Shown here: positions 8,837 through 17,047 of the stretch, in pieces
Layout: every line of letters starts with the position of its first letter
How positions within the stretch are numbered: position 1 is the first letter of the stretch
Assembly: GCF_010093185.1 (NCBI RefSeq)
Contig: NZ_PDWL01000001.1
Span: 1 to 64,000, forward strand
Reading direction: 5' to 3'
DNA length: 64,000 nt
From: Pseudoxanthomonas jiangsuensis
GTDB taxonomy: Bacteria > Pseudomonadota > Gammaproteobacteria > Xanthomonadales > Xanthomonadaceae
Notes under the pieces: generated by a model
The model's input: the letters and a program-made list of their open reading frames with translations, nothing else
What the model was told of the DNA's origin: nothing
Databases searched by the model: none
Made by a program: the position numbers and the translations under genes

Positions 8837-9546
8837 CACTTGTTCTCCTGACGGACGGTGCGCTGCTCGATGCGCTTCTCGGGGCTCGGGTTGTGGACGA
8901 TGCGGTCGACGTAGATGCCCGGCAGGTGGACCTGGTCCGGGTCGATCGCGCCGACCTCCACCACTTCCTCGACCTCGGCCACGCAGACCTTGCCGGCCAT
9001 CGCGCAGGCCGGGTTGAAGTTGCGCGCGGTCTTGCGGAACACCAGGTTGCCGGCCTTGTCGGCCTTCCATGCCTTGACCAGGGAGACGTCGGCCACCAAA
9101 GCGGTCTCCAGCACGTAGTGCTTGCCGCCGAACTCGCGGGTCTCCTTGCCCTCGGCCACCACCGTGCCGTAGCCGGTGGCGGTGAAGAACGCCGGGATGC
9201 CCGCGCCGCCGGCGCGCAGGCGCTCGGCCAGGGTGCCCTGCGGGTTGAACTCCAGCTCCAGCTCGCCGGCCAGGAACTGGCGCTCGAACTCCTTGTTCTC
9301 GCCCACGTAGGACGAGATCATCCTGCGGATCTGCCGGGTCTCCAGCAGCTGGCCCAGGCCGAAGCCGTCCACGCCGGCGTTGTTGGAGATCGCGGTCAGG
9401 TCCTTGGCGCCCGAGTCGCGCAGGGCGGCGATCAGGGCCTCGGGGATACCGCACAAGCCGAAGCCGCCGACCGCCAGGGTCTGGCCGTCGGCCACCAGGT
9501 CGGCCAGGGCGGACGCGGCGTCCGGGTAGAGTTTGGAAGCGGCCAT
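8836..9546 (-). CDS. scoA: 3-oxoacid CoA-transferase subunit A
   Basis: The 236-residue alpha subunit shows the conserved [18 protein letters not shown] and [10 protein letters not shown] segments of the family. Together with subunit B it would feed ketone bodies or branched 3-oxoacids into acetyl-CoA metabolism in the cytoplasm. It is the promoter-proximal gene of a two-gene minus-strand operon. The 235-nt gap to etfB is divergent, so the two operons probably have separate promoters there. Confidence 0.92.
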   Translation of the reverse strand: MAASKLYPDAASALADLVADGQTLAVGGFGLCGIPEALIAALRDSGAKDLTAISNNAGVDGFGLGQLLETRQIRRMISSYVGENKEFERQFLAGELELEFNPQGTLAERLRAGGAGIPAFFTATGYGTVVAEGKETREFGGKHYVLETALVADVSLVKAWKADKAGNLVFRKTARNFNPACAMAGKVCVAEVEEVVEVGAIDPDQVHLPGIYVDRIVHNPSPEKRIEQRTVRQENK

Positions 9547-9694
9547 GCGGTCCTCGTGGGGTCACTCTTGCCCCGGATTCTAGCCGCAGCAGGCTGCGCC
9601 ACCCCACGTACCTTCGGGCAATGGCCGGCCGGCGACGGGTCATGGGCGGCCGGTCCGGCCCTGCCGCAGGTCGCGCCGGACCGGGGCCGGCCGG

Positions 9695-9700
9695 TAGAAT
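9695..9700 (+). promoter_or_regulatory. Candidate -10 element (TAGAAT) for etfBA
   Basis: GTAGAATCGC lies about 80 nt upstream of etfB in the divergent gap. It matches a -10 hexamer often seen in this family of bacteria. No good -35 hexamer is visible at 17 nt. Confidence 0.35.
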
Positions 9701-9781
9701 CGCCCGGCAAATCCGCAATCCGCCCCGTGCCAGCCGCCGCGGCCGGGCCGTCAGCCTGAATTCCGAAGGAACCCCCGCACG

Positions 9782-10528
9782 ATGAAGATCCTGGTCGCCT
9801 ACAAGCGCGTCGTGGACTACAACGTCCGCATCCAGGTCAAGCCGGACGGCTCCGGCGTGGTCACCGAGGGCGTCAAGCTCTCGCCCAACCCGTTCGACGA
9901 GATCGCCCTGGAAGAGGCCCTGCGCCTGCGCGACAAGGGCATCGCCACCGAGGTGGTGGTCGCCACGATCGCCCCGGCCGACGCCCAGCCGCACCTGCGC
10001 AACGGCCTGGCCATGGGTGCCAACCGCGCCATCCACGTGGTCACCGACCAGCCGGTGCAGCCGCTGGCCGCCGCCCGCACCCTGCTCAAGCTGGTGGAGA
10101 AGGAGCAGCCGGACCTGGTGATCCTGGGCAAGCAGGCGATCGACGACGACGCCAACCAGACCGGGCAGATGCTGGCCACGCTCTGGGGCCGGCCGCAGGC
10201 CACCTTCGCCTCGAAGGTCGAAGTGAGCGACGGCAAGGCCACCGTGACCCGCGAGGTCGACGCCGGCCTGGAGACCCTGGAAGTGGACCTGCCGGCGGTG
10301 GTCACCACCGACCTGCGCCTGAACGAGCCGCGCTTCATCAAGCTGCCGGACATCATGAAGGCCAAGAGCAAGCCGCTGGAGACCCTGCCGCTGGCCGACC
10401 TGGGCGTGGACGCCGGCCCGGAGCTGGCGACCACCGCCTATGCCCCGCCCGCCAAGCGCAGCAAGGGCGTGATGGTCAAGGACGCGGCCGAACTGGTCGC
10501 CGCGCTGAAGGCCAAGGGCCTGCTCTGA
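9782..10528 (+). CDS. etfB: Electron transfer flavoprotein beta subunit
   Basis: The 248-residue beta subunit of the soluble ETF heterodimer begins [14 protein letters not shown]. It contains the family segment with [14 protein letters not shown], near the AMP and partner-binding region. It carries electrons from flavin dehydrogenases to the quinone oxidoreductase encoded at 4435. A GAAGGA-type ribosome site precedes the ATG. etfA follows after 14 nt, and the pair forms a clear operon. Confidence 0.96.
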   Translation: MKILVAYKRVVDYNVRIQVKPDGSGVVTEGVKLSPNPFDEIALEEALRLRDKGIATEVVVATIAPADAQPHLRNGLAMGANRAIHVVTDQPVQPLAAARTLLKLVEKEQPDLVILGKQAIDDDANQTGQMLATLWGRPQATFASKVEVSDGKATVTREVDAGLETLEVDLPAVVTTDLRLNEPRFIKLPDIMKAKSKPLETLPLADLGVDAGPELATTAYAPPAKRSKGVMVKDAAELVAALKAKGLL

Positions 10529-10542
10529 ACAAGGAATCGAAC

Positions 10543-11481
10543 ATGTCCAAGATCCTCGTCATCGCCGAACACCTGGACGGCACGCTCAACGCCTCCACCG
10601 CCCGCACCATCAGCGCCGCGCTGGCGTTGTCGCCCGAAGCCGTCGACGTGGCCGTGCTCGCCGCCGATCCGGCCGCGGTCGCGGCGCAGGCCGCGCACAT
10701 CGCCGGCGTGGGCCGCGTGCTCGCCGTCGCCAATCCCGCCAACGCCCATGCCGTGGCCCAGGTGCTGGGCCCGCAGGTGGCACGGCTGGCCGCCGGCTAC
10801 AGCCACGTGTTCGGCCCCTCCACCACCTTCGGCAAGGACCTGATGCCGGTGGTCGCCGCCCTGCTGGGTGTGAACCAGGTCTCCGACCTGATGGCGGTGC
10901 AGGGCGAATACACCTTCCAGCGCCCGATCTACGCCGGCAACGCCATCGTCACCGTGCAGGCCCCGGCGGGCCAGACCGTGGTCGCCACCGTGCGCACCGC
11001 CTCCTGGCCGCAGGCCGCCGGCGGTGGCAACGCCGCGGTCGAGACGGTCGCGGTCGAGGCCGCCCTGCCAGCGCACACCCGTTACCTCGGCCTGGCCGCG
11101 GGCAGCTCCGACCGCCCGGACCTGCAGAGCGCCCGCCGGGTGGTTTCCGGCGGCCGCGGGGTCGGCTCGGAGGAGAACTTCCGGATCGTCTACGGCCTGG
11201 CCGACAAGCTCGGCGCGGCGGTGGGCGCCTCGCGCGCCGCGGTCGACGCCGGCTACTGCCCCAACGAGATGCAGGTCGGCCAGACCGGCAAGATCATCGC
11301 CCCGGAACTGTACCTAGCGATCGGCATCTCCGGCGCGATCCAGCACCTGACCGGGATCAAGGACGCCGGGACGATCGTGGCGATCAACAAGGACCCGGAG
11401 GCGGCGATCTTCGAGGTCGCCGACATCGGCCTGGTGGGCGACCTGTTCCAGATCCTGCCGGAGCTGGAAGCGGCGCTGTAG
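10543..11481 (+). CDS. etfA: Electron transfer flavoprotein alpha subunit
   Basis: The 312-residue alpha subunit has its FAD-binding half in about residues 190-312, with [25 protein letters not shown] and [10 protein letters not shown] motifs. Length is normal for the family. It is the second gene of etfBA and is followed by a strong intrinsic terminator. A 5' RBS (AAGGAA) lies just upstream of the ATG. Confidence 0.96.
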   Translation: MSKILVIAEHLDGTLNASTARTISAALALSPEAVDVAVLAADPAAVAAQAAHIAGVGRVLAVANPANAHAVAQVLGPQVARLAAGYSHVFGPSTTFGKDLMPVVAALLGVNQVSDLMAVQGEYTFQRPIYAGNAIVTVQAPAGQTVVATVRTASWPQAAGGGNAAVETVAVEAALPAHTRYLGLAAGSSDRPDLQSARRVVSGGRGVGSEENFRIVYGLADKLGAAVGASRAAVDAGYCPNEMQVGQTGKIIAPELYLAIGISGAIQHLTGIKDAGTIVAINKDPEAAIFEVADIGLVGDLFQILPELEAAL

Positions 11482-11510
11482 GCCCGCGCCAGGCCTTGCG
11501 CAGGACCCGG

Positions 11511-11543
11511 AACCCGGCTCGCCAGAGCCGGGTTCTTTCATTT
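11511..11543 (+). terminator. Intrinsic terminator after etfA
   Basis: A perfect 10-bp stem (AACCCGGCTC and GAGCCGGGTT) with loop GCCA is followed by CTTTCATTT, 30 nt after the etfA stop. Confidence 0.8.
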
Positions 11544-11685
11544 CCGCAGGCCGGTTGCAGAGAGCGGATGCAACGATTTCTGCTGGCACCAAAGTTGAGC
11601 ATGGCAGCAGCAGGTGTCACATTGCCGGCCCGGAACCGGATTCCCTGGAGGCTGGAGGGTTCGCCCGCGAACCTGCTCACCCCCC

Positions 11686-13473
11686 ATGATCAACGTCGCA
11701 CAGCGCCATCTGTCCCGGCTCCCGTCCTGGGGCACGCTCGCCGCCGCCATCTTCACCGCAGGGCTGCTGGTCCGTCTGCGGGACCACTCGATCCACGCCG
11801 ACCTGATGTACCTGGCCGCCCTGTGCCTGTGCGAGCTGATCGCGCTGGAACTGCTTACCCGCGCCGCCGTGGGCATCGGCTTCCGGCTCCTGCGCCTGCT
11901 GGTCCTGGTGCTGCCGCTGGGACTGGGCCTGGTCTACACCGCCCAGCTCTATTCCATCTGGCTCAGCGGCGGCTTCATCCCGCCCATCGCCTTCGCCAAC
12001 ACCGAAACCGCAGGCCTGGTCAGCTTCCGCGGCGCCTACCTGACCCTGGGCGGCTACACGGTGGCCTTCGTCGCCTATGCGGCCTGGCACTGGCGCGCCG
12101 CGCAACCGGGCCGGATGCGCGCCTGGGTCCTGCCCCTGGGCCTGGCCATGGTGGCCGCGCCCTACGCACTGCTCATCCACGACCAGTCGCTGTCTCGGGG
12201 CATCGTGGTCGAGCGCGGCGAATCGCCGCTCTCTTCCTTTGTCCACTCCCTGGCCAAGTACAGCCAGCTGGGAACCCGCGCGCGGCTCGATTCGGCCCAG
12301 GCCAGCGCGGTGCGCGCGCGTTTCCGCCGCCAGACCACCTACCAGGCCCCCTTCCCGGCCGAACTGGTCCGCGGCCTGCCGCCTCGGCCGAACATCATCG
12401 TGGTTTTCTCCGAGGGCATGTCGGCGCGCTGGATCAATGCCCATGGCGGGGTCAATCCCGGCCTGACCCCCAACCTGGACCGCCTGGCTTCGCAGTCGCT
12501 GGTGTTCAACAACTACTTCAACCACACAGCGGCGACCTTCCGCGGACTGCGCGGCCAGCTCACCTCCGGGCACCAGGAGCGGGGCGGCTTCACCGAGGCC
12601 GGCGACGGCGTCGGGCAGCGTGACGTGAGCACCGAGGTGGTGGCCGGCTCACGCCTGAGCCTGGCCGAGATCCTGCGCGCGCACGGCTACCAGAGCGTGT
12701 TCTTCCTGTCCCAGGATTCATTCCTCAACAACATGATCCAGACCCTGGGTTTCGACCGCACCCTGGGTCGCGAAGCGCTGTACGAGGCCCACCTGGCAGG
12801 CAAGCCCGGGGTCACCCATCTTCCGGCCTACCTGTCCGATGCCCACCTGTTCCAGGCCACCCTGGACGAGCTCGAGGCCATGCCCGCCGAGCAACCCTTC
12901 TTCGCGGCCGTGTACAACTTCGAGACCCACGCCTTCCTGGATGGCCACGCCACCTATGCCGACGGTGGCAACGAGCTGCTCAACCGCTTCCATACCTTCG
13001 ACCGCGACATGGGGGTCTTCCTGGAACGGTTCCAGTCCAGCCCGCTGCACGAGAACACTGTACTGGTGTTCACCAGCGACCACTCCACTCTGCCCGATCC
13101 GCATGCCTCGCGCGCCGATCCGGCCACGCCGATGCACTTCGTGGACACCATCCCCCTGATGATCTACTGGAAGGGAATCCAGCCCCGCAGCGTCGACGTG
13201 CACGGCAAGAATTCACTGGACTTCGCCCCCTCGCTCCTGAGCCTGCTTGGCCTGGGCCAGCGCGTGCACAACCTGTTCCTGGGTTGCACCTTCTTCGAGG
13301 AGTGCGGGCTGGACCGGATCTCCAACATCGGCAGCGACTACTACCTCACCCGGGAAGACCAGGTCTATACGGAGGCCGAGATACCCGGGGAGCTGCGTGC
13401 CGCATTCGAGCAGGGCAAGGAGGCCGTGGAGGGCTTCAAGGCACTGGACCTGGTCATCGACACCCTGCAGTAG
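11686..13473 (+). CDS. LtaS/EptA-like sulfatase-fold membrane enzyme
   Basis: The 595-residue inner-membrane protein has about five N-terminal hydrophobic helices (residues ~15-175) and a periplasmic alkaline-phosphatase/sulfatase-fold domain (~240-570). Visible motifs are NIIVVFSEGMSARW (metal-binding start), NHTAATFRGLRG (the Thr is the probable nucleophile) and VFTSDHSTLPDP (metal-binding Asp-His). Such enzymes transfer phosphoglycerol or phosphoethanolamine to envelope glycans or lipids, or cleave sulfate esters. The ATG at 11686 is chosen because 24 upstream in-frame codons look noncoding. It stands just before the polyprenyl-pentose block, which suggests an envelope-modification role. 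The exact transferred group is unknown. Confidence 0.78.
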   Translation: MINVAQRHLSRLPSWGTLAAAIFTAGLLVRLRDHSIHADLMYLAALCLCELIALELLTRAAVGIGFRLLRLLVLVLPLGLGLVYTAQLYSIWLSGGFIPPIAFANTETAGLVSFRGAYLTLGGYTVAFVAYAAWHWRAAQPGRMRAWVLPLGLAMVAAPYALLIHDQSLSRGIVVERGESPLSSFVHSLAKYSQLGTRARLDSAQASAVRARFRRQTTYQAPFPAELVRGLPPRPNIIVVFSEGMSARWINAHGGVNPGLTPNLDRLASQSLVFNNYFNHTAATFRGLRGQLTSGHQERGGFTEAGDGVGQRDVSTEVVAGSRLSLAEILRAHGYQSVFFLSQDSFLNNMIQTLGFDRTLGREALYEAHLAGKPGVTHLPAYLSDAHLFQATLDELEAMPAEQPFFAAVYNFETHAFLDGHATYADGGNELLNRFHTFDRDMGVFLERFQSSPLHENTVLVFTSDHSTLPDPHASRADPATPMHFVDTIPLMIYWKGIQPRSVDVHGKNSLDFAPSLLSLLGLGQRVHNLFLGCTFFEECGLDRISNIGSDYYLTREDQVYTEAEIPGELRAAFEQGKEAVEGFKALDLVIDTLQ

Positions 13474-13531
13474 CGCGGCCCGGCGCCCGCCGGCGCAAGG
13501 AGCGGCTCAAGGACCGGCTCAACACTGCTCG

Positions 13532-13537
13532 TATAAT
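13532..13537 (+). promoter_or_regulatory. Candidate -10 element (TATAAT)
   Basis: A consensus TATAAT lies 31 nt upstream of the HAD-UbiA start in a 95-nt gap. The -35 position (around 13509) is a poor match. It would drive the 13569-25210 block. Confidence 0.4.
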
Positions 13538-13568
13538 CTGCCGCCAACCCCGACGGCCAGACCTCCGG

Positions 13569-15008
13569 ATGCTGGACACCCCCAATCGCCCGGCCGAGCC
13601 GAAGGGACCGGCGCTGTGCGTCGACCTCGACGGCACCCTGCTCAACTCCGACCTGCTGTACGAGTCGGTGCTGGCGCTGCTGGCGCGCAATCCGCTGTAC
13701 CTGTTCCTGCTGCCGTTGTGGCTGCTGCGGGGCAAGGCCGCGCTCAAGCGCGAGCTGGCCAGCCGGGTGTCGATTCCGGCCGAGACGCTGCCCTACAACC
13801 CGCGCGTGCTGGAGCTGCTGCGGACCACCGCACAGAGGCCGCGGGTGCTGTGCACGGCCTCGGACATCGGCCTGGTCGCGCCGATCGCCGAACACCTGGG
13901 CCTGTTCGAACAGGTGATCGCCAGCGACGGCCGGCGCAACCTGTCCGGGCGCAACAAGGCCCAGGCCCTGGTCGAGGCCTTCGGCAGCCGCGGCTTCGAG
14001 TACGCGGGCAACGGCAGCATCGATGTGGCCGTATGGGAACAGGCCGGGGGCGCCTGGGTGGTCAACAACGGCGCGGCCCTGGCGCGGCGCGCCGGTCGCT
14101 GCACGCAGGTGCACGCGCACTGGCCGGCCGAACCGCGGCTGCGCCCGTGGCTGAAGGCCCTGCGACTGCACCAGTGGCTGAAGAACCTGCTGGTGTTCGT
14201 GCCGCTGCTGGCATCGCACCGTTTCCTCGAGCCGGCAGTGGTCGGCGATGCGGTGCTGGCGTTCCTGGCTTTCGGCCTGTGCGCTTCCGGGGTCTACGTC
14301 CTCAACGACCTGCTCGACCTGACCCCCGACCGACTGCACCCGCGCAAGCGCAACCGCCCCTTCGCCGCCGGGCGCATCCCGCTGCTGCACGGGCTGTTCG
14401 TGGCGCCATTGCTGGCCCTGGCCGGCCTGGCCCTGGCCTGGCTGTGCAGTCCTAGCTTCGCCCTGGTGCTGCTGGCCTACTACGCGATGACCCTGGCCTA
14501 CTCGCTGCGGCTCAAGCGGATCGTGATGATCGACGTGGTCCTGCTGGCTGCGCTCTACACGGTCAGGATCATCGGCGGGACCGTGGCCATCGGCACGGAG
14601 ATGTCGTTCTGGCTGCTGGCGTTCTCGATGTTCATCTTCCTCTCGCTGGCCCTGGTCAAGCGCTACACCGAGCTGGTCTCCGCCTCCAGCCTCGGCAAGA
14701 CCGCCGCCAGCGGGCGCGGCTACGGGGTGGACGACCTGCCTTTGCTGCAGTCGCTGGGCGCGGCCTCCGGCTACATCGGCATCCTGGTGCTGGCGCTGTA
14801 CATCAACAGTCCCGAGAGCCTGGAGCTGTACCGCAATCCCAAGCTGCTGTGGCTGATCTGCCCGGTGCTGCTGTACTGGATCAGCCGGGTCTGGGTGATC
14901 GCCCACCGCGGCGACATGCACGACGACCCGATCGTGTTCGCCGCCACCGACCGCACCAGCCAGGTCGTGGTGGCGCTGTGCATCCTGTTCGTCCTGGGCG
15001 CGATCTGA
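13569..15008 (+). CDS. HAD phosphatase - UbiA prenyltransferase fusion (DPPR synthase-like)
   Basis: The 479-residue fusion has an N-terminal HAD-type domain with the CVDLDGTLLNSD motif (Asp19, Asp21). A UbiA-type polytopic domain begins near residue 195 (LHQWLKNLLVF). The first Asp-rich prenyl-diphosphate motif NDLLDLTPD lies at 246-254, followed by HPRKRNRPFAAG. The UbiA half resembles mycobacterial Rv3806c, which joins phosphoribosyl pyrophosphate to decaprenyl phosphate. I infer that the HAD half removes the 5-phosphate from the product. The DprE1-like gene follows with a one-base TGATG overlap, supporting a pathway operon. Confidence 0.85.
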   Translation: MLDTPNRPAEPKGPALCVDLDGTLLNSDLLYESVLALLARNPLYLFLLPLWLLRGKAALKRELASRVSIPAETLPYNPRVLELLRTTAQRPRVLCTASDIGLVAPIAEHLGLFEQVIASDGRRNLSGRNKAQALVEAFGSRGFEYAGNGSIDVAVWEQAGGAWVVNNGAALARRAGRCTQVHAHWPAEPRLRPWLKALRLHQWLKNLLVFVPLLASHRFLEPAVVGDAVLAFLAFGLCASGVYVLNDLLDLTPDRLHPRKRNRPFAAGRIPLLHGLFVAPLLALAGLALAWLCSPSFALVLLAYYAMTLAYSLRLKRIVMIDVVLLAALYTVRIIGGTVAIGTEMSFWLLAFSMFIFLSLALVKRYTELVSASSLGKTAASGRGYGVDDLPLLQSLGAASGYIGILVLALYINSPESLELYRNPKLLWLICPVLLYWISRVWVIAHRGDMHDDPIVFAATDRTSQVVVALCILFVLGAI

Positions 15009-16333
15009 TGCGCGACGCCGGGCGCTCCTGGGGACGCTATCCGAAGGTCCGCCAGGCACTGCTGGGCCTGCACGACCGCGACCGGCCGCTGCCGGCCTTC
15101 GAGGGCACCGCGCTGCCGCGCGGCAACGGCCGCAGCTATGGCGACAGCTGCCTGAACCCCGACGGCACCCTGCTGTGCACGCTCGGCCTGGACCGCTTCA
15201 TCCATTTCGACCCGGCCAGCGGGGTGCTGCACTGCGAGGCCGGCGTCACCCTGGACCAGATCATCGATCTGGCGCTGCCGCGCGGCTGGTTCCTGCCGGT
15301 CACGCCTGGCACCCGCTTCGTGACCGTGGGCGGCGCGATCGCCAATGACGTGCACGGCAAGAACCACCACCGCACCGGCAGCTTCGGCCACCATGTGCGC
15401 GCGTTCGAACTGCTGCGCAGCGACGGCAGCCGCCGCCTGTGCACGCCCGGCGACGATGGCGAGGGCTGGTTCGCCGCCACGGTCGGCGGCCTGGGCCTGA
15501 CCGGCCTGGTCACCTGGGCCGAGCTGCAGCTGCGCCGCGTGCCCGGCCCCGCGCTGGAGGTGGAGAACCTCCGCTTCGGCTCGCTGGACGAATTCTTCGA
15601 CCTGTCGGCGCGCTCGGCGGCCAGTCACGAGTACGGCGTGGCCTGGATCGACTGCCTGGCCGGCGGCCGCCGCCGCGGCCGCGGCCACTTCACCCGCGCC
15701 GACCATGCGCCGGCACTGGCCGCCGAGCGCCCGCACGCGCCCGGAAAGGGCCTGGCGATGCCGCTGACGCCGCCGTTCTCGCTGGTCAACAAGCTCTCGC
15801 TGCGGCCGTTCAACGCGCTCTACTACTGGCGCCAGCCCGCGCGCAGCCGGCGCTTTGCCAGCCACCTGCTGCCGTTCTTCTATCCGCTGGACGGAATCCG
15901 CGACTGGAACCGGATGTACGGCCCGGCCGGTTTCCTGCAGTACCAGTGCGTGCTGCCGCCGCGCGAGGCGCGCGCCGGCATCGACGCCCTGCTGGCGGAG
16001 ATCGCGCGCAGCGGTCAGGGCTCGTTCCTGGCGGTGCTGAAGGAGTTCGGCGACCTGCCCTCGCCGGGCATGCTGTCGTTCCCGCGGCCCGGCACCACCC
16101 TGGCGCTGGATTTCCCCAACACCGGCGAGCGGGTCTTCCGTCTGCTCGACCGGCTCGACCGGATCGTGGACGAAGCCGGCGGCGCCCTGTACCCGGCCAA
16201 GGACGCGCGCATGTCCGCCGCCTCCTTCCAGCGTGCCTACCCGCGCTGGCAGGCGTTTTCATCCTATTTCGACCCCCGGCTTTCCTCCGGCTTCTGGCGC
16301 CGGGTCACGGAGTCCCCATGCAACGCATCCTGA
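15008..16333 (+). CDS. DprE1-like FAD-dependent decaprenylphosphoryl-ribose 2-oxidase
   Basis: The 441-residue flavoprotein matches mycobacterial DprE1, which oxidises the 2'-OH of polyprenyl-phosphoryl ribose. GNGRSYGDS (FAD region), GVTLDQII, PGTRFVTVGGAIA and HGKNHHRTGSFG (116 onward) are all present. Lys398 in YPAKD corresponds to DprE1 Lys418. The residue two before the conserved DFP is Ala366, where DprE1 has Cys387, the target of covalent benzothiazinones. The ATG at 15008 overlaps the UbiA stop. The 3' end overlaps the next gene by 16 nt. Role by homology: first half of ribose-to-arabinose epimerisation. Confidence 0.88.
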   Translation: MRDAGRSWGRYPKVRQALLGLHDRDRPLPAFEGTALPRGNGRSYGDSCLNPDGTLLCTLGLDRFIHFDPASGVLHCEAGVTLDQIIDLALPRGWFLPVTPGTRFVTVGGAIANDVHGKNHHRTGSFGHHVRAFELLRSDGSRRLCTPGDDGEGWFAATVGGLGLTGLVTWAELQLRRVPGPALEVENLRFGSLDEFFDLSARSAASHEYGVAWIDCLAGGRRRGRGHFTRADHAPALAAERPHAPGKGLAMPLTPPFSLVNKLSLRPFNALYYWRQPARSRRFASHLLPFFYPLDGIRDWNRMYGPAGFLQYQCVLPPREARAGIDALLAEIARSGQGSFLAVLKEFGDLPSPGMLSFPRPGTTLALDFPNTGERVFRLLDRLDRIVDEAGGALYPAKDARMSAASFQRAYPRWQAFSSYFDPRLSSGFWRRVTESPCNAS

Positions 16334-17046
16334 TCATCGGTGCCACCTCGGCGATCGCCGAGGCCACCGCCCGCCGCTACGCCGCGCGCGGCGCAGCCCT
16401 GCACCTGGTCGGCCGCCAGGCCGCGCGCCTGGAGACGATCGCCGCCGACCTGGCCACCCGCGGTGCGAAGGCCAGCACCGCCGTGCTCGACGTCAACGAC
16501 CTGGCCGCGCACGCCGCCGCGCTGGACGCGGCGTGGAGCGCGCTCGGCGGGGTGGACGCGGTCCTGGTCGCGCACGGCACCCTGCCCGACCAGGCCGCCT
16601 GCGATGCCTCGGTCGAAGTGGCGATGCACGAGTTCGCCACCAACGGCACCTCCACCATCGCCCTGTGCGTGGCCCTGGCCCAGCGCCTGCAGGCCGGCGC
16701 CACCCTCGCGGTGATCTCCTCGGTCGCCGGCGATCGCGGCCGCGCCAGCAACCACCTCTACGGTAGCGCCAAGGCCGCCGTGAGCGCCTTCCTCAGCGGC
16801 CTCGGCCAGCGCCTGCGCCCGGCCGGGATCAACGTGCTCACGATCAAGCCCGGCTTCGTCGACACGCCGATGACCGCCACGTTCAAGAAGGGCGCACTGT
16901 GGGCCAAGCCCGACCAAGTCGCGGCCGGGATCGTCCGTGCCATCGACCGCCGTCGCGCGGTGGCCTACCTGCCGTGGTTCTGGTGGGGGATCATGCAGGT
17001 GATCAAGGCCATTCCCGAGCCCGTGTTCCGCCGGATCAGGCTCTGA
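16318..17046 (+). CDS. DprE2-like SDR (decaprenylphosphoryl-2-keto-ribose reductase)
   Basis: The 242-residue classical short-chain dehydrogenase has a nucleotide-binding motif (IIGATSAIAE, about 6-15), an SSVAG serine segment and the catalytic pair Tyr148-Lys152 (YGSAK). The C-terminus (IKAIPEPVFRRIRL) resembles that of mycobacterial DprE2. It would reduce the 2-keto intermediate made by the DprE1-like enzyme to give polyprenyl-phosphoryl arabinose. The start overlaps the DprE1-like gene, indicating translational coupling. Products of this pair are known donors for GT-C arabinosyltransferases, and GT-C-like genes follow. Confidence 0.86.
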   Translation: MQRILIIGATSAIAEATARRYAARGAALHLVGRQAARLETIAADLATRGAKASTAVLDVNDLAAHAAALDAAWSALGGVDAVLVAHGTLPDQAACDASVEVAMHEFATNGTSTIALCVALAQRLQAGATLAVISSVAGDRGRASNHLYGSAKAAVSAFLSGLGQRLRPAGINVLTIKPGFVDTPMTATFKKGALWAKPDQVAAGIVRAIDRRRAVAYLPWFWWGIMQVIKAIPEPVFRRIRL

Positions 17047-17047
17047 G

